A stretch of DNA of 64,000 bases from Devosia oryziradicis (lineage in GTDB: Bacteria > Pseudomonadota > Alphaproteobacteria > Rhizobiales > Devosiaceae), in the NCBI RefSeq assembly GCF_016698645.1, contig NZ_CP068047.1, positions 1,833,001 to 1,897,000 on the forward strand, written 5' to 3'. Of the stretch, positions 24,822 to 34,119 are shown in pieces. The notes below the pieces were generated by a model. That model was given only the letters and a program-made list of their open reading frames with translations, did no database searches and was not told the DNA's origin. Position 1 is the stretch's first letter; each line of letters starts with the position of its first letter. The translations under genes and the position numbers were made by a program.

Positions 24822-27383
24822 ATGGCAGCGTTTCCCGAAAAGGCGCGGGTCGTCATCGTCGGATTGGGCGGTATCGTCGGCGCCTCGATCGCGCATCACC
24901 TGGTCGAACGCGGCTGGGACGACATCGTGGGCATCGACAAGTCGGGTATTCCCACCGATATCGGTTCCACCGCCCATGCCTCGGACTTCTGCTACACCAC
25001 CAGCCATGATTTTCTGAGCTGCTGGACGACCCTCTATTCCATCGATTTCTTCGACAAGATGGGCCACTACGCCCGCGTGGGCGGCCTCGAAGTGGCGCGC
25101 GTCGGCGACGACGTGCGCATGGACGAGATCAAGCGCAAGGTTGCATCGGGCAAGGCCTTCGGCACCCGCGCGCGGCTGATCGACCCCGCCGAGATCAAGG
25201 CAAAGATGCCCGTGGTCGAGGAGAGCATGATCCAGGGCGGGTTGTGGGACCCCGATGCGGGCCTCGTCATTCCGCGCTCGCAGACGGTGGCCGGCAAGCT
25301 GGTCGACCAGGCCGTTACGGCCGGAAAGCTGCAGGCTTTCGCCAATACCTCGGCCAAGTCGCTGGTCATCGAGGACGGTCGCATCAAGGGCGTGGTCACC
25401 GATCGCGGGACCATCATGGCCGACCACGTGGTGGTCTGCGCCGGCCTCTGGGGTCGCCTGATTGCCGAGATGGCGGGCGAGGACCTGCCGGTCATGCCGG
25501 TCGATCACCCGCTGACCTTTTTCGGCCCGTACGACGGGTTCGCCAATACCGGCAAGGAAATCGGCTATCCCCTCCTGCGCGACCAGGGCAACTCGGCCTA
25601 CCTGCGCGATACGGGCGATCCGACAACCGCCGAGGGCGGCCAGATCGAGTGGGGCTATTACGAGGAGCACAATCCCCGCCTCGTGCATCCGCGCGACCTG
25701 CTTGAAAAGGAACAGGCTCGCCTGTCGCCATCGCAGCGCGACCTCGATCTCGAACAGGTCATGGAGCCGCTCGAACGCGCCATGGAGCTGACCCCGATCC
25801 TGGGCGAGTTGGGCTATAACGAAGGCCATTCCTTCAATGGCCTGTTGCAGACCACCACCGATGGCGGCCCATCCATGGGTGAGAGCCAGAAGGTGCGTGG
25901 CCTCTGGTACGCCGTGGGCATCTGGGTCAAGGATGGCCCCGGCATGGGCAAGCTCATTGCGGACTGGATGACCGATGGCCGGACCTCGATCGACCACAAC
26001 AAGATCGACTATGCCCGCTTCGCGCCGTTCCAGCTGACCGAGAAGTTCATCGAGGAACGCTGCACCGAAACGGCGATGAAGATCTACAATCCGCCGGTGC
26101 ATCCACGCGAGCCGTTCTCGGGTGGCCGCAATATCCGCCGTTCGCCGTTTTACGAGCGCGAAAAGGAGTTGGGCGGCTACTTCATGGAGCTGGGCGGCTG
26201 GGAGCGCGCCCATGGCTACGCCGCCAACGAGCATTTGCTGGAGAAGTTCGGCGATCGGGTGCCGGTCCGTGCCAATGAATGGGACAATCGCCATTTCTGG
26301 CGCGTGTCCAATGCCGAGCATCTCGAAATGACCGAGAATTGCGGCATCATCAACCTGTCGCACTTCTACATCTGCGACATCGAGGGGCCAGACCATGTCG
26401 AGCTGATGGAGTGGCTCTGCGCGGCCAAGATTGGCGGCGATGCCAATATCGGCAAGGGCATCTACACCCACTTCCTCGATGAGCAGGGCATGGTGCGGGC
26501 CGACTTCACCGTCATCCGCATGGCCGACCGCATCCGCATGATCAACGGCGCCGATGCCGGTCCCCGCGATCTGCAATATATGCGCCGCGTCGCTCAGGAT
26601 CGTGGCTTCAACGCCACCATTACCGACGTGACCGAAAAGAACATCACCATCGGCATCTGGGGCCCCAATGCACGGGAAAACCTCAGTAAGCTCGTGGAAG
26701 ATCCCTCGGTGTTGCTGCCTGAGAACTTCCCCTTCGCCGCCATCAAGCCGCTGACCATTGCCGGCAAGTCCGTTACGGCCTTCCGCATCTCCTATGTCGG
26801 CGAGCAGGGCTGGGAACTGCACATGGCTTATGAAGACGGGCTGGCGGTCTGGGATGCCCTGCGTTCGACCGGCGTGATCGCCGTGGGCGTCGAGACCTAT
26901 GCCAATACCCGCCGCATGGAAAAGAGCCTGCGCCTGCAGAATGCGGACCTGTTGACCGAGTACAACCTGCTCGAAGCCGACCTGGCCCGTCCGAAGGTCA
27001 AGGAAGCCGACTTCTGCGGCAAGGCCAAGCATGTCGAATACCGTGAGCGTGAGCACCAGCCCGCCATGCTGTGCACCTTGATCATGACCGACAATGTCGA
27101 CAGCAAGGGCGTTGCCCGCTACCCCGTCGGCATCATGCCGGTGATGGACCCCGCGACCGGCGAGACGCTGGTCGATGAATTGGGACGCCGGTCCTACACC
27201 ACCTCGGTGGCGTATGGCCCCACCATCGGCAAGAATATCGCGCTGGCCTATCTGCCCTGGAGCCATTGCCAGGTCGGCCGCCAGGTGACGCTGGAATATT
27301 TCGGCGAGACCTATCCGGCCGAGGTCGCCGGCGTGGGCTACAAGCCACTCTACGACCCGGAAAACCTCAAGCCACGAACCTGA
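24822..27383 (+). CDS. Dimethylglycine dehydrogenase-like FAD/folate (GcvT) demethylase
   Basis: 853-residue two-domain flavoenzyme. The N-terminal FAD-dependent amine oxidase domain shows VVIVGLGGIVGASIAHHLVERG (residues 10-31). His52 in the GSTAHASDF segment is at the place where dimethylglycine/sarcosine dehydrogenases bind FAD covalently. The linker and the C-terminal GcvT-type folate domain occupy roughly residues 430-853 (YVGEQGWELHMAYEDG, KSLRLQNADL). The family demethylates dimethylglycine or sarcosine with tetrahydrofolate as acceptor and ETF as oxidant. Because sarcosine oxidase is encoded separately, dimethylglycine is the likely substrate. It is last in the etfB-etfA-purU operon. 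Exact substrate is inference. Confidence 0.85.
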   Translation: MAAFPEKARVVIVGLGGIVGASIAHHLVERGWDDIVGIDKSGIPTDIGSTAHASDFCYTTSHDFLSCWTTLYSIDFFDKMGHYARVGGLEVARVGDDVRMDEIKRKVASGKAFGTRARLIDPAEIKAKMPVVEESMIQGGLWDPDAGLVIPRSQTVAGKLVDQAVTAGKLQAFANTSAKSLVIEDGRIKGVVTDRGTIMADHVVVCAGLWGRLIAEMAGEDLPVMPVDHPLTFFGPYDGFANTGKEIGYPLLRDQGNSAYLRDTGDPTTAEGGQIEWGYYEEHNPRLVHPRDLLEKEQARLSPSQRDLDLEQVMEPLERAMELTPILGELGYNEGHSFNGLLQTTTDGGPSMGESQKVRGLWYAVGIWVKDGPGMGKLIADWMTDGRTSIDHNKIDYARFAPFQLTEKFIEERCTETAMKIYNPPVHPREPFSGGRNIRRSPFYEREKELGGYFMELGGWERAHGYAANEHLLEKFGDRVPVRANEWDNRHFWRVSNAEHLEMTENCGIINLSHFYICDIEGPDHVELMEWLCAAKIGGDANIGKGIYTHFLDEQGMVRADFTVIRMADRIRMINGADAGPRDLQYMRRVAQDRGFNATITDVTEKNITIGIWGPNARENLSKLVEDPSVLLPENFPFAAIKPLTIAGKSVTAFRISYVGEQGWELHMAYEDGLAVWDALRSTGVIAVGVETYANTRRMEKSLRLQNADLLTEYNLLEADLARPKVKEADFCGKAKHVEYREREHQPAMLCTLIMTDNVDSKGVARYPVGIMPVMDPATGETLVDELGRRSYTTSVAYGPTIGKNIALAYLPWSHCQVGRQVTLEYFGETYPAEVAGVGYKPLYDPENLKPRT

Positions 27384-27465
27384 GGCTGCCAAGCTGTTGC
27401 GAGGATCGAGGGCCTTTTGTGCCCTCGATTTGCTTCTGCGATGTCTTGGCGTGCGGCACGCCCTT

Positions 27466-27592
27466 CACCTCTCCCTTCGGGGGAGAGGTCGGCGCGCAGC
27501 GCCGGGTGAGGGGGCCTTCGTTTGGCACCGAGTTCCTAAAGGCCCCCTCACCCGACCCAAGAGGGTCGACCTCTCCCCCAAAGGGAGAGGTG
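27466..27592. repeat. 127-base nested palindromic intergenic element
   Basis: The outer arms at 27466-27491 and 27567-27592 are 26-base inverted repeats with one mismatch. Each is itself a short hairpin (CACCTCTCCCTTC / GGGGGAGAGGTCG type). Inner arms GGGTGAGGGGGCCTT (27504-27518) and AAGGCCCCCTCACCC (27539-27553) match perfectly over 15 bases. The element lies between the convergent demethylase and LysR genes and could act as a bidirectional terminator. Its form is like the palindromic repeat families of Hyphomicrobiales genomes; copy number cannot be judged from one window. Confidence 0.8.
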
Positions 27593-27636
27593 AAGAGAGC
27601 TAAGCCCGTCGCCTTGATCAAAAGCAAGACGCTGAG

Positions 27637-28545
27637 CTAAGGCTGCTCGGCTGTCCGACGAAGGTTGTTCAGCTTGAGTGTCTCGCTGAGAAATGCGGCG
27701 ACCAGCGGCGTGTGCGGATCGCGATGGGCTGCGACCACGCCCACGATGTGGTTCGCGACCGGCTCGACGATGGGTATGGTGCGGATGGTCCTGGATAGAT
27801 CGAAAGCTCGGACGAGATGGCCGGGCATGATCGACGACCATTTGCCTGTCACGATGTGCGAAAACAGCACGATCATCGAATTGGATTCCAGCGTCGGCCG
27901 CACCGTCGCACCGGCCTCGGCCAGATGCTGGTCGATGATGCGCCGGTTCTGCATATCGGGCGTGAGCAGGCATAGCGGCAGGTTGGCGACCTCGGACCAG
28001 CTGACCTGCTCGGCATCGGCGAAAGGGCCGCCTTCCGATGTAACGAGGTGATATTGCTCCAGGTAGAGCGGCACCGAGATGACGCGGCCGAGGGGCTCAT
28101 TGTCCAGGTAGGTAATGCCGATATCGGCGTCGAAATTGCCGACGAGCGACAGGATTTCCACCGAGGTCCGCGACAGGATGGAGAAGGTGACGCCGGGATG
28201 CTTCTCCCGAAACGGCGTCGTCAGCTCGGCGACCATTGCCAAGGCGGTGGGGATGACGGCGATGCGAATGCGTCCCGATAGTCCGCGCCGGGATGCCTTG
28301 ACCTCCTCGCGCATGGCCACGGCATCGCCGACGATGCGCTGCGCCCAGCCGAGCACCAATTCGCCTTCTGGGGTCAGCCCGCCGAAGCGCGAGCCGCGCT
28401 TGACCAGCATGATGCCCAGCGAGGACTCCAGCTGCTTGATGGCAGATGACAGGGTGGGCTGGGTAATGCCGCAGGCCTCGGCCGCGCGACCAAAATGACG
28501 CTCCCGCGCGAGGGCGATGAAAAGTTCCAGTCGTTCGAGAAGCAT
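27637..28545 (-). CDS. LysR-type regulator, probable activator of the formate dehydrogenase operon
   Basis: 302-residue LTTR. The N-terminal winged helix-turn-helix is LERLELFIALARERHFGRAAEACGITQPTLSSAIKQLESSLG. A periplasmic-binding-type effector domain follows (RIRIAVIPTALAMVAELTTPFREKHPGV, DADIGITYLDNEPLG). It is encoded directly after fdsD in the same orientation, 48 bases away, and may be co-transcribed. A T-N11-A palindrome before fdsG (34660-34680) fits a LysR operator, so it is the natural candidate regulator of fds expression. The effector is not known. Confidence 0.87.
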   Translation of the reverse strand: MLLERLELFIALARERHFGRAAEACGITQPTLSSAIKQLESSLGIMLVKRGSRFGGLTPEGELVLGWAQRIVGDAVAMREEVKASRRGLSGRIRIAVIPTALAMVAELTTPFREKHPGVTFSILSRTSVEILSLVGNFDADIGITYLDNEPLGRVISVPLYLEQYHLVTSEGGPFADAEQVSWSEVANLPLCLLTPDMQNRRIIDQHLAEAGATVRPTLESNSMIVLFSHIVTGKWSSIMPGHLVRAFDLSRTIRTIPIVEPVANHIVGVVAAHRDPHTPLVAAFLSETLKLNNLRRTAEQP

Positions 28546-28593
28546 GGCGACTTTTTCCCCGGCCTTGGGTTCACCACGCTTTGAGGGGGACCG

Positions 28594-28851
28594 TCAAGCC
28601 GACGGGCCGTTCGCGTCACCGGGGTCGGGGCGTCGCACTGCCGCGGCCGCCTCACGCACAATGGGGCTGAAGCCCTCCGCCCCCGCATCGAAAAGGTGGA
28701 GGAACTGCCGGCGCATGCGCGGCTCCCAGAATTTGTTGATGTGGTCGGCCACGCTAGCCGCCCTATCATGCCCCGATTGCGTGCTGAAGAAGCTGCCGAT
28801 CTGGTTGGCCATGCGCACCAGCTTCCGTGCCGTCTGGTCGTCATGCGACAT
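28594..28851 (-). CDS. fdsD: Formate dehydrogenase delta subunit
   Basis: Small 85-residue protein that aids assembly or stability of soluble NAD-dependent formate dehydrogenase. The segment DQTARKLVRMANQIGSFFSTQSGHDRAASVADHINKFWEPRMRRQ is the FdsD signature. The ATG ending at 28851 is used because it begins the conserved region; the longer frame to 28923 reads through the fdhD coding sequence. It overlaps the end of fdhD by 11 bases. The C-terminal tail (DPGDANGPSA) looks disordered. Confidence 0.92.
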   Translation of the reverse strand: MSHDDQTARKLVRMANQIGSFFSTQSGHDRAASVADHINKFWEPRMRRQFLHLFDAGAEGFSPIVREAAAAVRRPDPGDANGPSA

Positions 28852-29674
28852 GCTTGTCACCTCCGGCAGTGACTCGTTCAGAATGCGTGAACACGTCGAA
28901 CTCTTCCCCTCGCACCAGGGCAATCAAGGTCATTCCCGCCTCCTCAGCGGTGCGGATGGCTAGGGCAGTGGGGGCGGAAACCGCCAGGATGGCCGGGGCG
29001 CCGATGGCCGCGGCCTTCTGCACCATCTCGACGGACAGCCGCGACGTCACCGCGATCGCTCCGGTCGCCCCGGCAATTCCGGCTTTCGCCAAAGCCCCGG
29101 CCAGCTTGTCGAGCGCATTGTGACGCCCGACATCCTCCCGGATCAGCGCAATGCCCCGGCCCGGCCGGAAAAAGCCGGCAGCGTGCACCGCGCCGGTCTG
29201 GGCGTGGAAAGGCTGGTCCTTGGCCAACAGGCGCATTGCCTGCGCGATATCTTCCGCCGACAGGGTCAGCTTGTCCTGGCTGACTTTCGCGACGGGCCGA
29301 ACGGCTTCCTCGATCGATTCAATGCCGCAGAGGCCACAGCCGACGGGCCCGGCCAACCGCCGCCGTCGCGCCGTGAAGCGCGTATTGGCGGCATCGCGCA
29401 GCCACATCTGGATGTCGATCCCAGACTCCAGGTGCTCGACATGCATGCGCTCGATCTCTTCGGCAGCGCCGATGATCCCTTCGGTCAGCGAGAAACCGAG
29501 GGCGAAATCCTCCAGATCGGATGGGCTTGCCATCATTACCGCATGGGTTGTCCCGGCAAATGACAGGGCGACCGGCACCTCTTCGGGCACATTGCGGTCC
29601 GCCCATGCCGACCCCGTCATGCGCCGGGCCAGCCTGGAGAACCGGGTAATGGATGGCCGCCCGGCAACGCTCAT
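28841..29674 (-). CDS. fdhD: Formate dehydrogenase accessory sulfurtransferase
   Basis: 277-residue FdhD, which transfers sulfur from a cysteine desulfurase to the molybdenum cofactor and is needed for active formate dehydrogenase. The two sulfur-carrier cysteines are in the VGCGLCGIES segment. Other landmarks are DLEDFALGFSLTEGI and GIALIREDVGRHNALDKLAGA. The start ATG overlaps the fdsA stop (ATGA), so I use 29674 instead of the much longer open frame. It lies between fdsA and fdsD, the usual fdsC position. Confidence 0.95.
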   Translation of the reverse strand: MSVAGRPSITRFSRLARRMTGSAWADRNVPEEVPVALSFAGTTHAVMMASPSDLEDFALGFSLTEGIIGAAEEIERMHVEHLESGIDIQMWLRDAANTRFTARRRRLAGPVGCGLCGIESIEEAVRPVAKVSQDKLTLSAEDIAQAMRLLAKDQPFHAQTGAVHAAGFFRPGRGIALIREDVGRHNALDKLAGALAKAGIAGATGAIAVTSRLSVEMVQKAAAIGAPAILAVSAPTALAIRTAEEAGMTLIALVRGEEFDVFTHSERVTAGGDKHVA

Positions 29675-32550
29675 TCGGCAGGCTCCGCCGGCATGGCGAT
29701 GCGGCGCGAGCGGAGCGAAAGCGCCTCGTATTCCGTCTGCCAGTCCGAAGGGCCATTGGATGGCTTCACCTGCACCGCCGTCACCTTGTATTCGGGGCAG
29801 TTGGTCGCCCAATCCGAGAAGTCGGTGGTGATGACATTCGCCTGCGTCTCGGGATGGTGGAACGTCGTGTAGACGACGCCCGGCGCCACCTTGTCGGTAA
29901 CATGCGCGCGCAGAGTGGTTTCGCCAGCGCGGCTGGCCAGGCGCACCCAATTGCCTTCGCGCACGCCGCGCTGTTCGGCATCGTGCGGATGGATCTCCAG
30001 AACGTCCTCGTCGTGCCAGACCACGTTGGCGGTGCGGCGGGTTTGAGCGCCCACATTGTACTGCGACAGAATTCGGCCCGTGGTGAGCAGCAGCGGGAAG
30101 CGCGGTCCGGTGCGCTCGTCGGTCGGCACATATTCGGTGCGCAGGAACTTGCCGCGACCGCGGACGAAGCCGTTCATATGCATGATCGGCGTGCCTTCGG
30201 GCGCTGCCTCGTTGCACGGCCACTGGACCGACCCCAGCTCCTCGAGGCGCGAGTAGGAGACGCCGGAGAAGCTCGGTGTCGTCCTGGCGATTTCGTCCAT
30301 GATCTGGGAGGGGTGGGTATAGGCCCATTCGAGGCCCATTGCCTGGGCCATCCGCTGCGTCACTTCCCAGTCCGCCAGCCCGTTGCGCGGCGCCATGACC
30401 TTGCGCACCCGGTTGATGCGGCGCTCGGCATTGGTGAAGGTGCCGTCCTTTTCAAGGAAGGTCGAGCCGGGCAGGAAGACATGCGCGTAGTTGGCGGTTT
30501 CGTTGAGGAAGAGGTCGTGGACCACGACGCATTCCATCGCCGCCAGGCCCGCCGAGACATGCTTGGTATCCGGATCTGACTGAAGGATGTCCTCGCCCTG
30601 GATGTAGAGCGCCTTGAAGGTGCCGTCGACGGCGGCATCGAGCATGTTGGGAATGCGCAGGCCGGGCTCGCGGTCGAGCTTGACGCCCCAGAGCATTTCG
30701 AAGGTTTCGCGGGCTGCATCGCCGGAGACGTGGCGATAGCCCGGCAGTTCGTGCGGGAACGAGCCCATGTCGCACGAGCCCTGGACATTGTTCTGCCCGC
30801 GTAGCGGGTTCACGCCGACGCCGGGCCGGCCGATATTGCCGGTCAGCATGGCGAGATTGGCGATGGCCATCACCGTCGTCGATCCCTGGCTGTGCTCGGT
30901 GACGCCCAGGCCATAGTAGATCGAGCCATTGCCGCCGGTGGCGAAGAGGCGGGCCGCCTGGCGCACCATCTCGGCCGGGACGCCGGTATATTGCTCGGTC
31001 TGTTCCGGGCTGTGGCGCGCGTCGGCGACGAATTCGGCATAGTCCTCGAATTCGGACCAATCGCAGCGCTCGCGAATGAATGACTCGTCGAACAGCCCTT
31101 CGGTGACGATCACGTGGGCAATCGCGGTCATCACGGCGACGTTGGTGCCCGGCGTCAGCGCCAGGTGATACTCGGCCTCGACATGGGCGGAGCGCACGGT
31201 CTCGGTGCGGCGTGGGTCGATGACGATAAGCTTGGCCCCGGCACGCAGGCGCTTCTTGAGCCGGGAGGCAAAGACCGGGTGCGCCGCAGCAGGGTTGGCA
31301 CCGATCACCAGGACCACATCGGTCTCCTCGACCGAGTCGAAATCCTGCGTACCGGCCGACGTCCCGAAAGCCTGGCCGAGCCCATATCCCGTCGGCGAGT
31401 GGCAGACGCGAGCGCAGGTATCGACATTGTTGTTGCCGAAGCCCTGGCGGACCAGCTTCTGCACCAAATAGGTCTCTTCATTGGTGCAGCGCGACGACGT
31501 GATGCCGCCCACCGATCCCTTGCCATAGGTTTGCTGGATACGGCGGAACTCGCTGGAAATATGGCCAAAGGCCTCCTCCCAGCTCACTTCGCGCCAGGGG
31601 TCCGAAATCTTCTCGCGCACCATGGGGTTGAGGATGCGGTCCTGGTGGGTGGCATAGCCCCACGCGAACCGCCCCTTGACGCAGGAATGGCCGCGATTGG
31701 CCTTGCCATCCTTCCACGGCACCATGCGGACGAGTTCGTCGCCGCGCATTTCGGCTTTGAAAGAGCAACCGACGCCGCAATAGGCGCAGGTGGTGATAAC
31801 CGAATGCTCCGGCTGGCCGATCTCGATCACCGACTTTTCGGTGAGCGTCGCAGTCGGGCAGGCCTGCACGCAGGCGCCGCAGGAGACGCAGTCGCTGTCG
31901 AGGAAAGACTGGTGCATGCCCGGCGAGACCCGGCTGTCGAAGCCCCGGCCTTCGATGGTCAGCGCGAACGTGCCCTGGACTTCCTCGCAGGCCCGTACGC
32001 AACGGGAGCAGACGATGCATTTGGACGGATCGTAGGTGAAATAGGGGTTGGATTCGTCCTTGGGCATGTGGCGGAAATTGCTTTCGCCGCCGCGCGTTGC
32101 GAAGACGTGGTTGTCGCCTTCGTACCCATAGCGCACATCGCGCAGCCCCACGGCACCGGCCTGGGTCTGCAGCTCGCAATCGCCGTTGGCTGCACAGGTC
32201 AGGCAGTCAAGCGGGTGGTCGGAGATGTAGAGCTCCATCACCCCCTTGCGCAGGGTCTTGAGCCGGTCGGTCTGCGTCCGGACCACCATGCCCTCGGCGA
32301 CCAGCGTGGTGCAGGAGGCGGGCGTGCCCGCGCGACCCTCGATTTCGACAAGGCACAGCCGGCACGAACCGAAGGCATCGACCATGTCGGTGGCGCACAG
32401 CTTGGGTACGGAGATGCCCGCATCCATGGCAGCCCGCATCACCGACGTCCCCTCGGGAACGCTGACGGTGAAACCGTCGATGGAGACCGAGACGGTCTTT
32501 TCGGACTTGGAGGCCGGCGTCCCGTAGTCGATTTCGTGGATGAGACCCAT
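29671..32550 (-). CDS. fdsA: NAD-dependent formate dehydrogenase alpha (catalytic) subunit
   Basis: 959-residue molybdo-bis-MGD enzyme oxidising formate to CO2. An N-terminal 2Fe-2S ferredoxin domain (DAFGSCRLCLVEIEG) is followed by His/Cys and 4Fe-4S sites (CIVCSRCVRACEE; CVSCGACVQACPTATL). The molybdopterin domain begins CAYCGVGCSFKAEM. The active-site residue is cysteine, not selenocysteine, in CARVCHSPTGYGL. Preceded by AGGAG. It is expected to be cytoplasmic, as no twin-arginine signal is visible. In this context it burns formate coming from formaldehyde dehydrogenase and PurU, gaining NADH. Confidence 0.96.
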   Translation of the reverse strand: MGLIHEIDYGTPASKSEKTVSVSIDGFTVSVPEGTSVMRAAMDAGISVPKLCATDMVDAFGSCRLCLVEIEGRAGTPASCTTLVAEGMVVRTQTDRLKTLRKGVMELYISDHPLDCLTCAANGDCELQTQAGAVGLRDVRYGYEGDNHVFATRGGESNFRHMPKDESNPYFTYDPSKCIVCSRCVRACEEVQGTFALTIEGRGFDSRVSPGMHQSFLDSDCVSCGACVQACPTATLTEKSVIEIGQPEHSVITTCAYCGVGCSFKAEMRGDELVRMVPWKDGKANRGHSCVKGRFAWGYATHQDRILNPMVREKISDPWREVSWEEAFGHISSEFRRIQQTYGKGSVGGITSSRCTNEETYLVQKLVRQGFGNNNVDTCARVCHSPTGYGLGQAFGTSAGTQDFDSVEETDVVLVIGANPAAAHPVFASRLKKRLRAGAKLIVIDPRRTETVRSAHVEAEYHLALTPGTNVAVMTAIAHVIVTEGLFDESFIRERCDWSEFEDYAEFVADARHSPEQTEQYTGVPAEMVRQAARLFATGGNGSIYYGLGVTEHSQGSTTVMAIANLAMLTGNIGRPGVGVNPLRGQNNVQGSCDMGSFPHELPGYRHVSGDAARETFEMLWGVKLDREPGLRIPNMLDAAVDGTFKALYIQGEDILQSDPDTKHVSAGLAAMECVVVHDLFLNETANYAHVFLPGSTFLEKDGTFTNAERRINRVRKVMAPRNGLADWEVTQRMAQAMGLEWAYTHPSQIMDEIARTTPSFSGVSYSRLEELGSVQWPCNEAAPEGTPIMHMNGFVRGRGKFLRTEYVPTDERTGPRFPLLLTTGRILSQYNVGAQTRRTANVVWHDEDVLEIHPHDAEQRGVREGNWVRLASRAGETTLRAHVTDKVAPGVVYTTFHHPETQANVITTDFSDWATNCPEYKVTAVQVKPSNGPSDWQTEYEALSLRSRRIAMPAEPAE

Positions 32551-32562
32551 GGTGGCGTTCTC

Positions 32563-34119
32563 CTATTCGGCCGCGATCGCTGCCGGGCGCGGCGCGAAGT
32601 CGTCCTGAAAGTGGCTGATGGCGCTCATGACGGGGTAGGGGGTGAATCCGCCCAGCGCACAGAGGGAGCCGAATTTCATGGTGTTGCAGAGGTCCGCTAC
32701 CAGCTCGAGGTTCTTCTCGCGATCGATACCGCGGGCGACCTTGTCCAGCGTTTCGACCCCGCGCGTGGAACCGATGCGGCAGGGCGTGCACTTGCCGCAG
32801 CTTTCGATGGCGCAGAATTCCATGGCGAAGCGGGCCATCTTGAGCATGTCGGCGCTGTCGTCGAAGACGGTGATGCCCGCATGTCCGATCAAGCCGCCCT
32901 TGGCCGCGAAGGCTTCGTAGTCGAAGGGCGTATCGAACAGCGCTGGGGGGAAATAGGCGCCGAGCGGACCGCCGACCTGCACCGCCTTGACCGGTCTGCC
33001 GGATGCCGTGCCGCCGGCAATGTCTTCGACGATCTCGCCCAGCGTCAGCCCGAAACCGACCTCGAACAGCCCGGTATAGCGGGCGTTGCCGGCGATCTGG
33101 ATCGGAATGGTGCCGCGCGAACGGCCCATGCCGAAATTCTTGTAGTGGGCCGCGCCCCTGTCGAGGATGACAGGCACCGAGGCCAGCGAGATCACGTTGT
33201 TGACGACGGTAGGCTTGCCGAAGAGGCCATGAAGCGCCGGCAGTGGCGGCTTGGCGCGGACGACGCCGCGCTTGCCTTCGAGGCTGTTGAGCAAGGATGT
33301 TTCCTCCCCGCACACATACGCACCAGCACCCATGCGCACTTCGATGTCGAAGGCCCGGCCGGAGCCAAGCACGGATGGACCGAGTATGCCTGCGCGACGC
33401 GCCAGCTCGACCGCGGCGCGCATCGTGGCGACTGCGTGCGGATATTCGGAACGGGTATAGATATGGCCCTTGGTCGCACCGACCGCGAGCCCGGCAATCG
33501 TCATGCCCTCGATCAGCACGAAGGGGTCGCCTTCCATGATCATGCGGTCGGCGAAGGTTGCAGAGTCACCCTCGTCGGCATTGCAGACGATGTATTTGCG
33601 ATCCGCCGCTGCGCCGGCCACGGTGTTCCACTTGATCCCGGTGGGAAAGCCGGCGCCGCCGCGTCCGCGCAGGCCCGACTCCGTCACCTGGGCCACAACA
33701 GCGGCGGGCGACATGGCCACGGCATTTTCCAGCCCGCGTAGGCCGCCATGGTTGCGATAGTCGTCCAGCGACAGGGGATCGATGACGCCGCAGCGGGCAA
33801 AGGTGAGGCGCGTCTGCCTGGCCAAAAACGGTATGGCCTCGGTGGCGCCGAGACTCAACGGATGGGTTGCGCCCTCCAGCAAGCCGGCATCGAGCAGCGA
33901 CGGCACATCCGATGCCGCGACCGGGCCGTAGGCAAGACGCGCCCCGCCGACGTCCACCTCGACGAGCGGCTCGAGCCAGTGCAGGCCGCGCGACCCGTTG
34001 CGGACAATTTTCGCCGATAGCCCGCGCGCGCCGAGCTGTTCAGCCATAGCACGGGCCACGTCGTCGGCGCCGAGCGCCAAGGCCGCCGCGTCGCGGGGAA
34101 TGTAGATGGTGACGGTCAT
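32563..34119 (-). CDS. fdsB: NAD-dependent formate dehydrogenase beta subunit
   Basis: 518-residue NuoF-like subunit with NADH- and FMN-binding sites (GLRGRGGAGFPTGIKW; NADEGDSATFADR) and a 4Fe-4S motif CGKCTPCRIGSTRG. The first 110 residues form a separate domain without a 2Fe-2S cysteine set, probably a degenerate thioredoxin-like fold. It passes electrons from fdsA to NAD+. The start overlaps the fdsG stop (ATGA). Confidence 0.96.
   Translation of the reverse strand: MTVTIYIPRDAAALALGADDVARAMAEQLGARGLSAKIVRNGSRGLHWLEPLVEVDVGGARLAYGPVAASDVPSLLDAGLLEGATHPLSLGATEAIPFLARQTRLTFARCGVIDPLSLDDYRNHGGLRGLENAVAMSPAAVVAQVTESGLRGRGGAGFPTGIKWNTVAGAAADRKYIVCNADEGDSATFADRMIMEGDPFVLIEGMTIAGLAVGATKGHIYTRSEYPHAVATMRAAVELARRAGILGPSVLGSGRAFDIEVRMGAGAYVCGEETSLLNSLEGKRGVVRAKPPLPALHGLFGKPTVVNNVISLASVPVILDRGAAHYKNFGMGRSRGTIPIQIAGNARYTGLFEVGFGLTLGEIVEDIAGGTASGRPVKAVQVGGPLGAYFPPALFDTPFDYEAFAAKGGLIGHAGITVFDDSADMLKMARFAMEFCAIESCGKCTPCRIGSTRGVETLDKVARGIDREKNLELVADLCNTMKFGSLCALGGFTPYPVMSAISHFQDDFAPRPAAIAAE

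Noticed and set aside
24795..27392. Minus-strand 865-codon open frame antisense to the demethylase gene
   Set aside because: High-GC codon bias on the plus strand keeps the antisense frame open; the product has no recognisable domain and the plus-strand gene has clear FAD and folate domains.
27521..27540. Sigma-54 promoter-like TTTGGCAC in the palindrome loop
   Set aside because: It lacks the TTGC -12 element at the right spacing and lies between convergent genes with nothing to transcribe.
31114..33741. Plus-strand 875-codon open frame across fdsA and fdsB
   Set aside because: Antisense to two strongly conserved formate dehydrogenase genes; composition (His/Asp/Gly-rich) is typical of GC-driven shadows.
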